Shown: piece after piece, positions 25,801 to 50,238 of the stretch | How positions within the stretch are numbered: the stretch's first letter is position 1 | How the letters are laid out: each line of letters starts with the position of its first letter | Assembly: GCA_034509425.1 (NCBI GenBank) | Contig: JAVTVJ010000346.1 | Span: forward strand, 186,001-250,000 | Direction of reading: 5' to 3' | DNA from: Eopsaltria australis | Lineage: Eukaryota > Chordata > Aves > Passeriformes > Petroicidae | Length of the DNA stretch: 64,000 bases | Made by a program: the position numbers and the translations under genes | Notes under the pieces: model-generated | Seen by the model: the letters and a program-made list of their open reading frames with translations, nothing else | Told to the model about the DNA's origin: nothing | The model's database searches: none

Positions 25801-26886
25801 CATTACATATTTATATGTTTATATAGGTACTGTATATACTAGATATAAATCTATATATAATATATTTATATCTAGTTTATATATATTTATATATATATAT
25901 ATCTATACACTATATATAGTTATATACATATATTATATTATATAATTATATATATATAATATAATATATAATATATATTAATATATAATACATAACATAC
26001 ATAATAGTATGATTATATCAGAATTATTTACACAATTTTTATTTATTTATGCACACACACGTGATTGTGTATCATCAGTACATTATTTATAGATTATTTA
26101 TAATTTCACAGACACTTTTTATATATATATTTTATTTTTTAGTAGGCTTATGCATTTTTATATCACTATTTTAAAAATAAAAAAACATAAATAGGGATAT
26201 AAATATAAATACAAATACATATATAAATATAAATATAAATATAAATATAAATATAAATTATATTTAAAACATATCTACACAAAATCCCTGTCTACACACA
26301 CACAGAGCCCAAAAAGGAAAAATCCCAGTAAAACATAAAGGCTCCCAGATGGTGAATTAAAAACTGGGCAGCAGCAAAGCTCCAGGGCAGGGTCAGGGGG
26401 CTTTGGGGGGGAGTTTTGCAGCTCCCCATCAGTGTCAGGAGTGTCCCCAGTAATGTCAGGGGTGTCCCCAGTGATGTGCCATGTGTCCCCATCAGTGTCA
26501 GGAGTGTCCCCAGTAATGTCAGGGATGTCCTCAGTGCTGTCAGGTGTGTCTGTTGATGTCAGATGTGTCCCTATTGATGTCAAGGGTGTCCCCACTGCTG
26601 TCCCGTGTGTCCCCAGTGCTGTCCCGTGTGTCCCCAGTGATATCTGGTGTGTCCTCAGTGCTGTCCTGTGTGTCCCCAGTGCTGTCCCGTGTGTCCCCAC
26701 TGCTGTCCCGTGTGTCCCCACTGACGGCCGTGTCCCCGTGTGCGCAGGTGCCTCATCAAGTGGCTGGAGGTGCGGAAGGTGTGTCCCCTGTGTAACATGC
26801 CGGTGCTGCAGCTGGCGCAGCTGCACGGGAAGCCGGACCCGGGCCCGCCGCAGGGGCCGCTGCCCGGCTCTCAGAACATCGTATAG
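16851..26886 (+). CDS. RNF24: RNF24, RING-H2 membrane E3 ubiquitin ligase (5 coding exons)
   Basis: Coding exons are 16851-16993, 22474-22516, 23367-23408, 25336-25415 and 26748-26886. All introns are GT-AG, the phases join, and the total is 447 bases, giving 148 residues, the same as human RNF24. The exon carrying the start opens at 16844, leaving 7 bases of 5' UTR. The protein starts MSSDF, has one hydrophobic segment at about residues 23-45 ([15 protein letters not shown]...), a basic stretch, then a RING-H2 domain. Its zinc ligands are C78, C81, C96, H98, H101, C104, C115 and C118 (C94 is the alternative for the third position). The tail ends in GSQNIV. The domain order and the sequence around [11 protein letters not shown] separate it from the paralogue RNF122. 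The family is known as small Golgi/endosomal single-pass ligases; RNF24 has been linked to TRPC channel trafficking. Sequence is nearly invariant relative to human and no damage is seen. Confidence 0.97.
19795..20222 (+). mobile_element. CR1 LINE 3' fragment in RNF24 intron
   Basis: Runs from ggagaagggagtggagttgg through the ctgggaaagggactcagcct block to the terminal cttttccaacccaaacaatt and ctgtgattccat tail. Same CR1 subfamily layout as the copies at 32912-33328 and, inverted, 38372-38812 and 51991-52400. Confidence 0.9.
21177..21225 (+). repeat. Imperfect (CTC)n / (CCT)n tract
   Basis: A run of ctcctcctcctcctcttcct type triplets, pyrimidine-only for about 45 bases. It creates spurious serine, proline and leucine runs in the plus-strand frames. 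Confidence 0.85.
22517..23366 (+). other. RNF24 intron between coding exons 2 and 3
   Basis: 850 bases, donor gtgaga, acceptor ttgccttgcag. It contains a short direct duplication of gtttccagttctactggg at about 23246-23279. Nothing else recognised. Confidence 0.8.
23409..25335 (+). other. RNF24 intron between coding exons 3 and 4
   Basis: 1.9 kb, donor gtgagc, acceptor cttcccttgcag. It contains a short (TG)n at about 24648-24662 and a CR1 copy just before the acceptor. No exon supported. Confidence 0.8.
25065..25270 (+). mobile_element. CR1 LINE 3' fragment in RNF24 intron
   Basis: Contains the gtgaggccctggcacagggt-type block, the ctggaagtgcccaaggccag block and the tcccacccaaaccatgccgt tail, ending about 65 bases upstream of the exon 4 acceptor. 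Confidence 0.9.
25620..26285. repeat. Extreme AT-rich low-complexity tract in RNF24 intron
   Basis: About 660 bases, nearly all A and T, with (TA)n, (ATA)n and (AAATAT)n runs, including a (TAA)n run at about 25696-25717 and a 6-bp ATAAAT-type array at about 26205-26265. It contrasts sharply with the GC-rich exon 5 region 500 bases downstream. Confidence 0.95.
26428..26727 (+). repeat. 21-bp minisatellite at the end of the last RNF24 intron
   Basis: Around fourteen degenerate copies of a unit close to gtgctgtcccgtgtgtcccca. The 3' copies are most homogeneous and the 5' copies read gtgtcaggagtgtccccagt. The period is a multiple of three, which explains the long artificial open frames through this region on both strands. 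The array stops about 20 bases before the acceptor of RNF24 exon 5. Confidence 0.92.
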
Positions 26887-28070
26887 TCCCTCCCGGGCCG
26901 GGCCCGGCCCGCGCCCGCCCGCGGCGCTCGGACACAACCAAAGCACTTCGGCCGCAGCTGAGCAGCCCCGAATCCTGCCGGGATGAAGCCTGGGCTCGGA
27001 TCCTCCGCCAGGGCCGCGAGGGGACTCGGCGGCCTCGGCACGACATCCTTCTTCCAGCACCTCCCTTCTCCAGCCCCGCGGCCGCCGGGAAGCGGCGCGG
27101 TGGCACCCAGCGACCTCCGGGAGCAGCGCCACGGTCCCCGAGCTCCGGCACCTCCTGCCCCGCGGACCCCGGAGCATCGCGGCCGGTTCCTGCTCCCTCC
27201 TCTTCGCCTTCGGTTCCTTTGCCTTCGCGGTTCCCAGCAGGAAATGGGGTCTCTCCCCTGCAGTCGTGCTGCGGTTGGGTGTCCCCTCGGCACCTGCTGT
27301 CACCCCCGGTGGTGGCTCTGTGGGGTGTCCCGGGTTTGGATTCCTCCGCTGCTCTCCCGGGGGTGGCTGCCCCTCCTCCTCGGCTACCTCAGGGGCCTGG
27401 AGTCCCTGTAAGGGGCACCACGGTGGCCTCAGCAGCAGCGAGAGCCATGGCGTGGGAGGAGGCAGAAATCCCGGCCTTTGGGATCATCCCATCGCTTCCA
27501 GCCCCGCCCCGGGGGTCTCGGGGCAGCGTTTCCCTTGCCAAAACACCCCGAAACCCCACCAGCGCCTGGGGGGGAAGCTGGGCCACCCCCTCGCCTCTCT
27601 GACCACAAGTTTTGGGTGTCCCTGCCATCCTCACCAGTCGCATTCCCGGGGTTTGGGGGAGGGGGGTGTCAGTATTACACGGCAGCGGCGTTCCCGGGGG
27701 CAGGGCTGGGGGGGCTCCTGGTGCCGTCCCCCCCTCCCTAAAAACCCGGGACTGTTTATGGAGCGTGGAGCCTCATAGACGTGTTTGTACACTACAAATT
27801 CTGCAGCAGAATATTTTTTAAAACATTCGCTGGTTTTGGTTTGTTTTTTTTGGTTTTTTTTTCTCCTCTGTTTTGTTCGGTTTTTTTGTAAGCTCTATTT
27901 TTGTATATTTAATTGCTATTTGAAAATTCTAATAATGCGTCTTTTTTGCTAATCACACTCTTCTTAAGGAAAAACCAGGAAAGAAAAAAAAAAAAAAAGC
28001 AACAAAAAACAACCAAGAGTTTGCATGTGATTTGACTTGAAATGTAAATAAAAGCAGGTTTTGGAAGCGG
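26887..28070 (+). other. RNF24: RNF24 3' UTR
   Basis: Begins after the TAG stop as a GC- and CpG-rich stretch to about 27250. It becomes T-rich around 27830-27930 and ends with a canonical polyadenylation signal at 28047. Long open frames on both strands in the GC-rich half have no protein-family features and are treated as noncoding. Confidence 0.8.
28047..28052 (+). terminator. RNF24: RNF24 polyadenylation signal AATAAA
   Basis: AATAAA preceded by A/T-rich 3' UTR and followed within 25-35 bases by a GT-rich stretch (gcgggggtgtgtttgcaggg), the usual downstream element. Confidence 0.8.
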
Positions 28071-28654
28071 GGGTGTGTTTGCAGGGGGCCTGTCCCCCCG
28101 TCCTTTGTTCCCTGTCACCTCGGGGATGTCCCCAGCACGGGAGGGACCCCAGGGCTGGAAGAGGGGCTGGTTTGGGGTTGAGGTCCCAGCAGCATCCCTG
28201 TCCCTGAGCAGAGCCGATGGGGACACCATCCCATGAGGGTGGGTGGGCTGCAGAGCATCCCAAAACCCCCAGCCAGGGAGGATTTTGCAGGTTCCAGGCA
28301 CTGGGGAGCTTTCCTGCTTAGGGAGAGGCTGTTCCTCCAACCAGCCCAAATCCCGGCCCAAACCCCTAACGCTGACTTCCCGCAGGGTTGGGAAGGGTTC
28401 AGCTCCCGGCTCAGCGCTTTGGGATCTCCTGGGGTGCAGCTGCAATCCCCTCCCCTCCTCACTCCCGCTCTTCCTCAAGGCCCTTGATTGTCCCCATGGG
28501 GGTGGCTGAGCTGGGGCCACCCCAGGTTGGGATCCCTGCAGGACGGGAGGAGGAGGAGGTGGAACACCCTCGGGTCCTGTCCCCGTCCTCTGTCCCTGTC
28601 CCGCTGTCACCCGGTCCCTGCTGCCCTCTAGTGCCGGATCCCACCTGGACATCA

Positions 28655-28960
28655 CCGAAATCACGGAATCCGAAATCATGGATTAGTAGGGACTTTAAAC
28701 CCCATCCCCTTCCAATTCCTGGATGGGCAGGGACACCTTTCACTGTCCCAGGCTGCTCCAAGCCCCATCCAACCTGGCCCTGGACACTTCCAGGGATCCA
28801 GGGGCAGCCACAGCTTCTCTGTGAAATCCATTCTAGGACCTCCCCACCCTCACAGGGAACAATTCCTTCCCAATATCCCATCCAGCTCTGGCAGTGGGAA
28901 GCCATTCCCCCAATGTTCCGTTCACCTTCTCCAGACGGATCCACGGGGACTGAGCGCTTG
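28655..28960 (-). mobile_element. CR1 LINE 3' fragment
   Basis: Minus-strand copy beginning with tail-like tcacggaatccgaaatcatg and continuing with the ggatgggcagggacaccttt and ccagggatccaggggcagcc blocks. Confidence 0.9.
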
Positions 28961-30164
28961 GCTGCCCTTCCAAGCTATTTTTGGGATGATGAGCTCGCTG
29001 GGAGGCAATTCCCACTGCTGGGAGGCAATTCCCACTGCTGGGACAAAGTCTGGATCTCCCACTGAGCTGCACAAAACAATTATTTTGGTGCTTCCACCCC
29101 ACAGCTCCTGCTCTGGATTGATGCTCTGCCCTCCCCACCAATCCTATTTGTATCAACGATCAGCAATGAAGTTTTTCATCAGAGCCAAAAATGGTGCAAT
29201 TTCCCCCAGAATAATTAATGCTCTTTAAAAAAAAAAAAATTTCCCCTCCTTTAAAATGCTTTGAAATTCCCAGAGCCTGAAACATGCAGGGAGGGAGAAA
29301 CAATCAAGGATTGTGAAGAATTATTTTCAGTAAGCTCAAAACCAAGTTGGTTGACCCCGATTTCCCCAGCACATTCCGGCTCATTCCCACCAACATCCAT
29401 CCCACTGTGCTGGAGCTGCAAGAACGAGACAGGAAGCAAAGAAAGGGTGTGAAGCATATAAAAAATATCTGTAATATTTTATAACAAGAAGAAAAAAACC
29501 AAGCAGTTTACAAAAAAAAAAAAAAATAGGATAAACAACAAGCCAGGAACTTTGGTGCTGGGATCAGACCGTGCTGGATCTATTTGAAAATCCAGAGAAA
29601 AGGGAGTTACACACACAAAGGTACAGAGTGAAGATGTGGAGAATTTACAGGATGCTGTGCCCAGGGGACACCACAGGGACACAGGGACAGCTTGTGCTGG
29701 ATCAGGCTGTGGGATTGCTGCTGGGAATTGCCAGCCCTGCAGAGCTTTCCCAGCTCCCCACAGCAGAACCATGGCAAGGTGGGTTCTGCTGTCAGCCCTC
29801 AGCCCCTGAGGCTGCTGTGATTAATAAAAGCCAGGTTTTTTTCCTGTGTATCCCAAGGATTTACACACCCTCCCCAGCCCAGCCTAGCACTGACCTGTTC
29901 CATCAAGGAGCCACACAGGTCCCAGGCACACAGATATTCCAAAAAGCCAAAGTTTCTGTGCTTTTCCCATGAGTTTTGGCCATGAGGGTGGGTGAAAGGC
30001 CAGCCAGGTACGTGTGTGTTAAGTTTTAGGTGGTACAGCAAGAGTTGAGTCTAGAAACCCTTCAGTCAGCACTCTGGAAATGGAGATGTTTTTAATGGAG
30101 AGTTTGGGAACCTTTTGTGTGATTGCAAAAGGAATGAAGAATAAATGAGAACTTGAATTCAGCT

Positions 30165-30345
30165 GATCCCAAACAGGCTGCCCAGAGAAGCTGTGGCTGC
30201 CTCACCCCTGGAAGTGCCCAAGGCCAGGCTGGAGCAGGCTTGGAGCACCCTGGGATAGTGGAAGGTGTGGGAATTCCCAGGGGTGGGAATGAGAGGGGCT
30301 TTGAGGTCTCTTCCAGCCCAAACCATTCCCTGAGCTGTATGATCC
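30165..30345 (+). mobile_element. CR1 LINE 3' fragment
   Basis: Contains ggctgcccagagaagctgtg, the gaagtgcccaaggccaggct block and a degraded tail (cagcccaaaccattccctga). Confidence 0.88.
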
Positions 30346-30983
30346 CGCTCCCAGCCCTCACCTCTCCAGTACCACCGTATGGAACAGAGCAGGACACAAC
30401 TGAAACCTGTGTTAGGGTGCAGGAAAAACAAACGTTTTCCTCCCCGGTGAGCACAGATCACCTTCCACATGAGCCCTGTGTTCTTTTCCCTGATTTTACT
30501 GTGATCAAATCCCTGGCTGTGTCCAGAATCCCAGCTCAGAGATCTAGAGACAAACACATTTCTGCCCAGCAAAGCAAACACCCTCTGAATCTGCAGCTTC
30601 CTCCTTTTTCAGAGGGAGCTGCCACACCAGGAACCCACCTTGGAGTGCTCAGATCCAGGGATACAGCAATGGGCAGAGCTGGGTGGGATTCACAGGGCAG
30701 GGAAGGGCTTGGGGCCGTCCAGCACCTCCAGCCAGGCTCCCAAGGGCATCAGAGAGCTGGAAACTGGTTTGTCTGGAAAGAAACCAGGGCTGGAAGGGTG
30801 TGTTGGGGTCAGGGTGATGGTGATTCCCTATCCTGGGATAAACCCTGACACCATCTGAAGGATCTGAACAGGGGACAGATCCATGGAGCTGCTCGCTGGG
30901 AAGTCAGAGCACTTCCAAATCCATGTCTCCATGAGCTCACATCCCAAGGGAAGGTGCAGATACCTCGTTGCTTTGAGACAGAG

Positions 30984-30989
30984 TTTATT
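30984..30989 (-). terminator. PANK2: Candidate PANK2 polyadenylation signal
   Basis: TTTATT on the plus strand, i.e. AATAAA in PANK2 orientation, about 970 bases after the PANK2 stop codon. A moderately GT-rich stretch follows. More distal alternatives exist near 29.46 kb. Confidence 0.5.
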
Positions 30990-31957
30990 GAGCGTGCAGG
31001 ATCCATCCCAACCCCCCTTCCCAAGGGTGCAGCTTCCCCAGGGGCTCCACCCCACAGGATCCCGCTCGCAGGCTGTGTGGCACAGGGAAAACAGGGAGTA
31101 CAGCATGCATGGAAAGGGGAGAAATCCCCCCAAAATGACAGGAGTGTAGCCATTAATAAATGTAACATGAATATTACAGAGATCCAAGTGTGACTGAAGG
31201 AAGTGTCTCTTTGGTGGAGTTTGGTAACAGAGAGAAAGAAAAACCCGGACAAACAAACAACGAATATCCCTGTTCCATCCTCAAGTTCAGATCTCAAGGC
31301 TGGGGGCTGACAGACACCCCAAACACCATCCCAGAGGGTGCTGAGGGATGTGCAGGAGTGCTGGAGGCTGGAATGGGAATCACCCTGAGGCACAGATCCG
31401 TGCTGTGCCGTGCCTTCCATCCCTAGGACAGAGATCGGGATGTGTGGGACAGGGATCAAGCCTGGCTGAGAGCACAGTGGGCCACATGGAGTTTCACACC
31501 AGGGCTGTGCTGATGCTCTTCCCCCTTCCCAGACCATTTTCCAGCACGTGGAGAAGCTCTGACTGTGAACACAGAACTGACCTGGGAACTCCAAGGGATC
31601 CCAATGGAAGGAGCAGAGTGCCCCTGCTCTGCTTTGTCACCGTCATTAAACGTGGAGTAAAACTGCCTAAAAATGGCAATTCCACGTGACTGAAATGCCC
31701 CACAGACCTCCCCATAGAGCCCCACGTCCAGCCAGAGTATTCCAATCACATCCTTTGGAACAAACCTGTGCTGTAATCCCACACGGATTTCCACTCTTAC
31801 AGACACCCATCCCTGCGTGTCCCCACAGGCCACCACAGTGGAACAGTCCCAGTGGGGGCAGTGACACGAAACGTGGGCTCAGTGACCCCCAAACCACGGG
31901 CTCAGTGGCCCAGGGAGTGCCCTGAATCCATAGGTCCAACACAGATCCTGCACGGAG
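30990..31957 (-). other. PANK2: PANK2 3' UTR (proximal form)
   Basis: Unique sequence between the PANK2 stop at 31958-31960 and the first good AATAAA. The open frames in it are short and unrelated to any family I recognise. Confidence 0.55.
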
Positions 31958-45582
<13,625 letters not shown>

Positions 45583-46060
45583 CGGCAGCGCGGCCCCGGC
45601 CCCATGGGCCGCCCGGCCCCGCTCCGGCCCCGCTCAGCCGCCACCGCCGCAGCCACCGCCCCCGGCGCGCCTGCGCCGCACGGCCCCGCGGGGCGGGACA
45701 CCCCGTGAGACGGCCTCCAATCCGCGCTCCCCGCGGCGCGGAGCGACAGGAGGATGCGCCAATGGGAGGCCGGTATTGCGCGGCAGCGGGGAGCCGGGCC
45801 CGCCTCCTGCTCGCCGCTGCGTTGAGTGACAAGCACGGCTGCCCAATCGGGAGCGCGCGCCTGGGTGAGGCGGGTCGATATGCGGCAGCTCTGGCCTATG
45901 GGCTTTCTATGGAGCGAGATTGACAAGGCAACCGCCCAATGAGCGAGAGAGTTCTCCGGGCGGGGCGGGAGAAGGGGCAGTGATTGACAGCTCGGTAACT
46001 ATGGCAACGCGGGGGGCCGAAGGGAAGAACCGCAGTAGGCTCGGCTGGGCTGGGCTGGGC
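45583..46060 (-). promoter_or_regulatory. PANK2: PANK2 CpG-island promoter with four CCAAT boxes
   Basis: CpG-dense DNA from about 45230 to 46060 covers exon 1 and its upstream flank. On the plus strand CCAAT occurs at 45717-45721, 45759-45763, 45843-45847 and 45936-45940, all in the same orientation, a layout typical of NF-Y-driven, TATA-less housekeeping promoters. No TATA box is seen. Start-site position is not determined. Confidence 0.65.
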
Positions 46061-47824
46061 CGCGCGGAATGGTTTATTTGAATATGATTTGCATATGCAG
46101 ATGACAATGCATATGGACACGGGACGGGTCTGCCACCAACCATGGTGGGCCTGAAGGGATCTTAAAGACCATCTCATTCCATCCCCTGCCATGGGCAGGG
46201 GCACCTCCCACTATCCCAGGTTGCTCCAAGCCCCATCCAGCCTGGCCTTGGACACTGCCAGGGATCCAGGGGCAGCCACAGCTTCTCTGGGCACCCTGTG
46301 CCAGGGCCTCCCCACCCTCCCAGGGAGGAATTTCCTCCTAAGATCTTAAAATCCTCTCCTTTACATCCCAAGATAATTCCAGCGTGAATACATCCCTGTT
46401 TTCTAAACCCTTATCCCACGTTTATCAAGAAGCGCAGCAGGAAACCCCCAGGTGGCAGAAAAACTGAGACAGCCATGAAGAGGGGTGTAAGCAGGATGAA
46501 AATTCAAAAGGAAAACGGAGATTCCCAGGCTGCAGGATTCCGAAACAGCTCCCGTTGTAACGCGATGGAGATCCCCGTGTGGAATGTTAATTGTTGTCTG
46601 ACACACCCAGAGCACACCAAGCAGGTGACCCAGGGTGCTCCTCACCTGCCCCGGGGTAATCCCAGCTCACCACAATCCTCGGGCATTAATTCGATACCTG
46701 AAGGATCAGCGACCAACATTCCACAAAGGTGCTGTGATAATTTCCACGAGAATCTGCTGAATTCTGGTCGCCGGAGTGAAAAGGGGACAAAGGGATCGGC
46801 CAAATTTAGTTGGTGTATTTTAATATCCTGTTGGGTGAGTGGAGGAAGTGGATAAATGGGGTTGGCAGTGACAGGGGATAAAGGATGAGCTCTCAACACA
46901 AATAATCTCTTTCAGAGCAGCCTTCATTTGGGTAAAAAAGGAACTCGCTGAGCTCTGCTGCCTGAAGCTCTTGAGTATTTTTGTGTTTGACACACCTGAG
47001 CTGGGAAAGCAGAAAGCGAGGGAAGCTCGTGGGGTGTCTCAGCTGAGGGGACAGAGCAGAGCCCTTGGGAACATGGAGAGGGCACAGGAAAGGGCTGCTC
47101 CCTCCCAAAAGCTTCCTGTTTGTCCCCAAAAGGCACACGGCGGATAAGCAGTGGTTCAGGGATGTTGGTGCCTCTGTTCTGCAGGTCAGAGCTGTTCAGG
47201 GCGCAAGAGAAGAGAAACATGGGGAGCAGCCACCTCCAGAGCTGAACCCAGTGTGGCTAAGGTGGCCCAGCATGGAAATAATTTTCTGGGCAGGATCCCA
47301 GGACAGAACTCAACTAGAAAACCTGGATAATGAATGAAGCAGCATCCTGGCCGTTGTGGGTACCAATCTCAGCACACATCTGTGCACCGTGTCCACTTGG
47401 TAACATCCAGTCCCAAGGGTCCTTTCCTTCCAGCCACAGCTCCTTGTGGCTCTGTTTCACCCTTCAACACTTTGCATCTGCTCGGTGCATTTCTGTTCCC
47501 AGAACTTGTCCAGTTCCTCTTTGGTGACAACAACACCCTGACTTGTGCAGCTCAGCTCTTTGCTGCCTCGGGAACCACCTTCCCTGTTTTCACCCTGGGT
47601 GTCTAAACACAAACAGAAGGACCTGCCATGGTGGACATCCTCTGGACCAGGTCCTGTGCTTGCTCCAAAATGAGGTCTGGAAGCTGTCCCTGGCACCTCC
47701 TCCTGGCACCGACATCCTCAGTCTCTCTGTGTCACTGCCAACAGAGCCCTTCAGAGCATTCCCTGCAGCCACAGCGTCATCAACCTCCCACTCTTCATCC
47801 CACAAATCACAACAAGTCAAGTGT
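46061..47824. other. Intergenic DNA between PANK2 and MAVS
   Basis: Contains one CR1 copy and otherwise unique sequence. A minus-strand open frame near 47458-47600 has coding-like composition (see findings) but no identifiable homologue, so no gene is called. Confidence 0.55.
46140..46345 (-). mobile_element. CR1 LINE 3' fragment
   Basis: Minus-strand copy: ctgaagggatcttaaagacc, ccctgccatgggcaggggca and ctctgggcaccctgtgccag blocks. Confidence 0.92.
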
Positions 47825-47839
47825 GAAGCGTCAAACCGA

Positions 47840-47845
47840 TTTATT
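47840..47845 (-). terminator. MAVS: Candidate MAVS polyadenylation signal
   Basis: AATAAA on the minus strand, followed 20-40 bases later by ttgttgtgatttgtgggatg, a good GT-rich downstream element. It is the first clear signal after the MAVS stop, 2.4 kb downstream. Confidence 0.5.
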
Positions 47846-48634
47846 ATAGTTAGTAAAAGGCTTTTTAGCCTGCTAGTAAAATATGTGCAGGGACACAGCT
47901 CCTTCCTGCACCATCTCCTGCCAATAAGGCTTTAAAGTGCTACGTAACAACTGTGAAAATCACAGCAGCAATCTGAACATGTGCTTTCCTCAGTCTGAGG
48001 TGGTGACAAACCAGCTGTTTCACAAGAGAAATCCAATATGAAAAGGCAAAGCATACAAGCTGTTGCTTAAATGTATGGAAAAACATGGGAAGAATTTCAC
48101 AGGCAAGTAAAGCATCAGAGAAGAGGGCCTTGGTATGGATGCGGCTGGTTTGGGATCTCATGGATCTCCCCTGAGTTACAGAAAGTGTGGAGAAGGCAAT
48201 CCCTTCCTGTTCCTCCTGTTAGGGAGTGATAACCATTTTATCTTGGACAGGAAGAGCAGCCCCCACAACCCCTCTCCTGGCAGAGGGGGCCGAGTTGTTT
48301 AAAGCATCGTCCCTTCCTCCTTCAGCACCGGGTGCTGAGCAAGGAATGAACATCTCAAGCTCTTCTGGAATGCAGCCCTGACACTCCAAAATCAACACCT
48401 CCCTCTTGCATATATTGGCTGTTCTTAGTTTTATGGAGGCACTTACTGGATTTTTGGGCAGAAGGAAAAGTATTGGGAGGGAGGAGCTGCCATTCAGGGC
48501 TGATGGACCTTTCCCACCACAGGCCAAGCTCAGGGCATGATGGCTGCACTTCGTAGCCAGGTCCCAGAGGCTGAGCTCCCTCCTGAGGAGATTTTGGGAA
48601 GCTGTGCTGACAGCAGGAACTCAGGATGAGTACT

Positions 48635-49118
48635 GGACACAGCAGGATGAGGGAAGTGATTCTGCCCCTCTGCTCTGCTCAGGTGAGACCCCACCTACAG
48701 TGCTGTGTCCAGCTCTGCAGCCCCAATGTAAGAAGAACATGGAGCTGCTGGAGTGAGTCCAGAGGAGGCCACAGAGAAACTCTGAGGGCCGAAGCCCCTC
48801 TGCTCTGGAGCCAGGCTGGGAGAGCTGGGGGTGTTCACCTGGAGAAGACACCGCAGAGACCTTCCAGCAGCCTCCAGTATTGAAATGGCCTCCAAGAGAG
48901 CTGGAGAGGGACTTAGGACAAGGACCTGGAGTGACAGCACAAAGTGGAATGGCTTCCCACTGCCAGAGGCCAGGGTTAGATGGGATGTTGGGAAGAAATT
49001 CTTCCCTGCGAAGGTGGTGGGACACTGACACAAGTTGTCCAGAGAAGCTGTGGCTGCCCCATCCCTGAAAGTGTTCAAGGCCAGGTTGGATGTGGCTTGG
49101 AGCAACCTGGAGCAATGT
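48635..49118 (+). mobile_element. CR1 LINE fragment
   Basis: Longer copy including the ORF2-distal block (ctggagtgagtccagaggag, gagggccgaagcccctctgc, ggctgggagagctgggggtg) and the gaagaaattcttccctgcga block. Plus orientation. Confidence 0.92.
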
Positions 49119-49162
49119 AACCACTCCAGGCTGTTGCTTCTTCACTGCTTTGCTGTATTTTA

Positions 49163-49350
49163 GAATCACAGAATGGTTTGGGTTGGAAGGGCCATTAAAA
49201 AGCATCTCATCCCAGCCCTCTGCCATGGGCAGGGACACCTTCCACAGGACCAGTTTGTTCCAAGCCCTTTAGACACTGGAAGGTGCTACAAGGTCTCCCC
49301 AGAGCCCAGAGCATCTCAGACTCTGCTATGGCCTCCCTGCAGTGTGCAGT
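49163..49350 (-). mobile_element. CR1 LINE 3' fragment
   Basis: Starts agaatcacagaatggtttgg, then ctgccatgggcagggacacc. Minus orientation, directly next to the plus-strand copy, giving an inverted pair. Confidence 0.88.
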
Positions 49351-50238
49351 TGATCCTGTTTGTGTCCCAGCCTGGGCAGAAGGTTCCTATACCCACTCTC
49401 CCATAACAAGAGGTATCAAGAAGGGCAAGAACTCCATCTACCCTTCCAAGCTCCAAAAATCCAGCCTAAAAATCAAAGACACCCAACAATCCTTTGTGGG
49501 ACCAAGTCTGCTTAATGTTGGCATTGCCTGAAATACTCCTCTTAAATAAGAAACCCCTTTCCCTGCCTGGAGGGGTTGAAATGAGGCTGATCCTTTGAGA
49601 ACACTGGTTAGATGCAGCTCTTTCCTGACTCCTATGTTTATCCCCGGGGTCAGTACTACATGAAGCAATCCCAGGAGCAGCAGAGCCCTCCACAGGTCCC
49701 TCCAGCAGAGCCAGATAGACCAAGGCAAACTGAACATGAGCCATCTGGTGGAGGCTCCTGCACTCAACCTTGGGCACATTTTCAAGTCATGATGAGCAGA
49801 GCCAAGAAAATCAACTCTGCTGTTACAGGGTATCTGCACAACCTCTCCTGGCTGCATTGTACAAAGGGATCTGGAGGTCATCCTTTGGATCACCAGTATT
49901 TGTTTCCCTGAGGCCTCCTGGGACCAAACAAGGAAGATGTGGAGAATCACCATGAGGGCTTTCCTGTTCGACTCAATGGATCGCTTTGGAGCGAGATCTC
50001 TCCTCCGTGGGTGCAAAAAGAGAAGGCTACAGCCAAGAAGACGGTTGGGAAATGGGAGGGAACAGACCCAAACCCTACAGCATCATGTACCAAGACCTCT
50101 TCCAGCAGAACCTTCCAGAAAGAGATTTAACAACGCCCCTACTGCCCCCCACTACTCTTCAGGCTTCAAAAGCGTTGGCCAAAATCCTGTTGCCAGAGGA
50201 ATCCCCCCGGCTGCATCACGGTCATGGCACCCCATGTG

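Larger units (their letters stand above)
28071..30960. other. Convergent intergenic region between RNF24 and PANK2
   Basis: No gene recognised. It contains two CR1 copies, a 20-bp tandem duplication at 28997-29036, and A-rich tracts at 29227-29240 and 29511-29526. The A/T-rich block near 29455-29500 could instead be a distal end of the PANK2 3' UTR (on the minus strand it reads ttataaaatattacag). Confidence 0.6.
47846..50238 (-). other. MAVS: Probable long MAVS 3' UTR
   Basis: No earlier AATAAA in the MAVS orientation was seen between the stop at 50239 and 47840. The stretch includes two CR1 fragments in opposite orientations (48635-49118 and 49163-49350). A shorter 3' UTR using a variant signal is possible. 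Confidence 0.4.

Noticed and set aside
16851..26886. Assignment of the RING gene to RNF122 instead of RNF24
   Set aside because: Length of 148 residues, the MSSDF start, the LRHQAHKE segment, the [12 protein letters not shown] tail and linkage to PANK2 all fit RNF24; RNF122 has a longer, different amino terminus and tail.
26275..27303. Minus-strand open frame of 342 codons across RNF24 exon 5
   Set aside because: It runs through the 21-bp minisatellite (a multiple of three, hence artificially open) and the GC-rich antisense of exon 5 and the 3' UTR. It has threonine/histidine-rich repeats and no family features.
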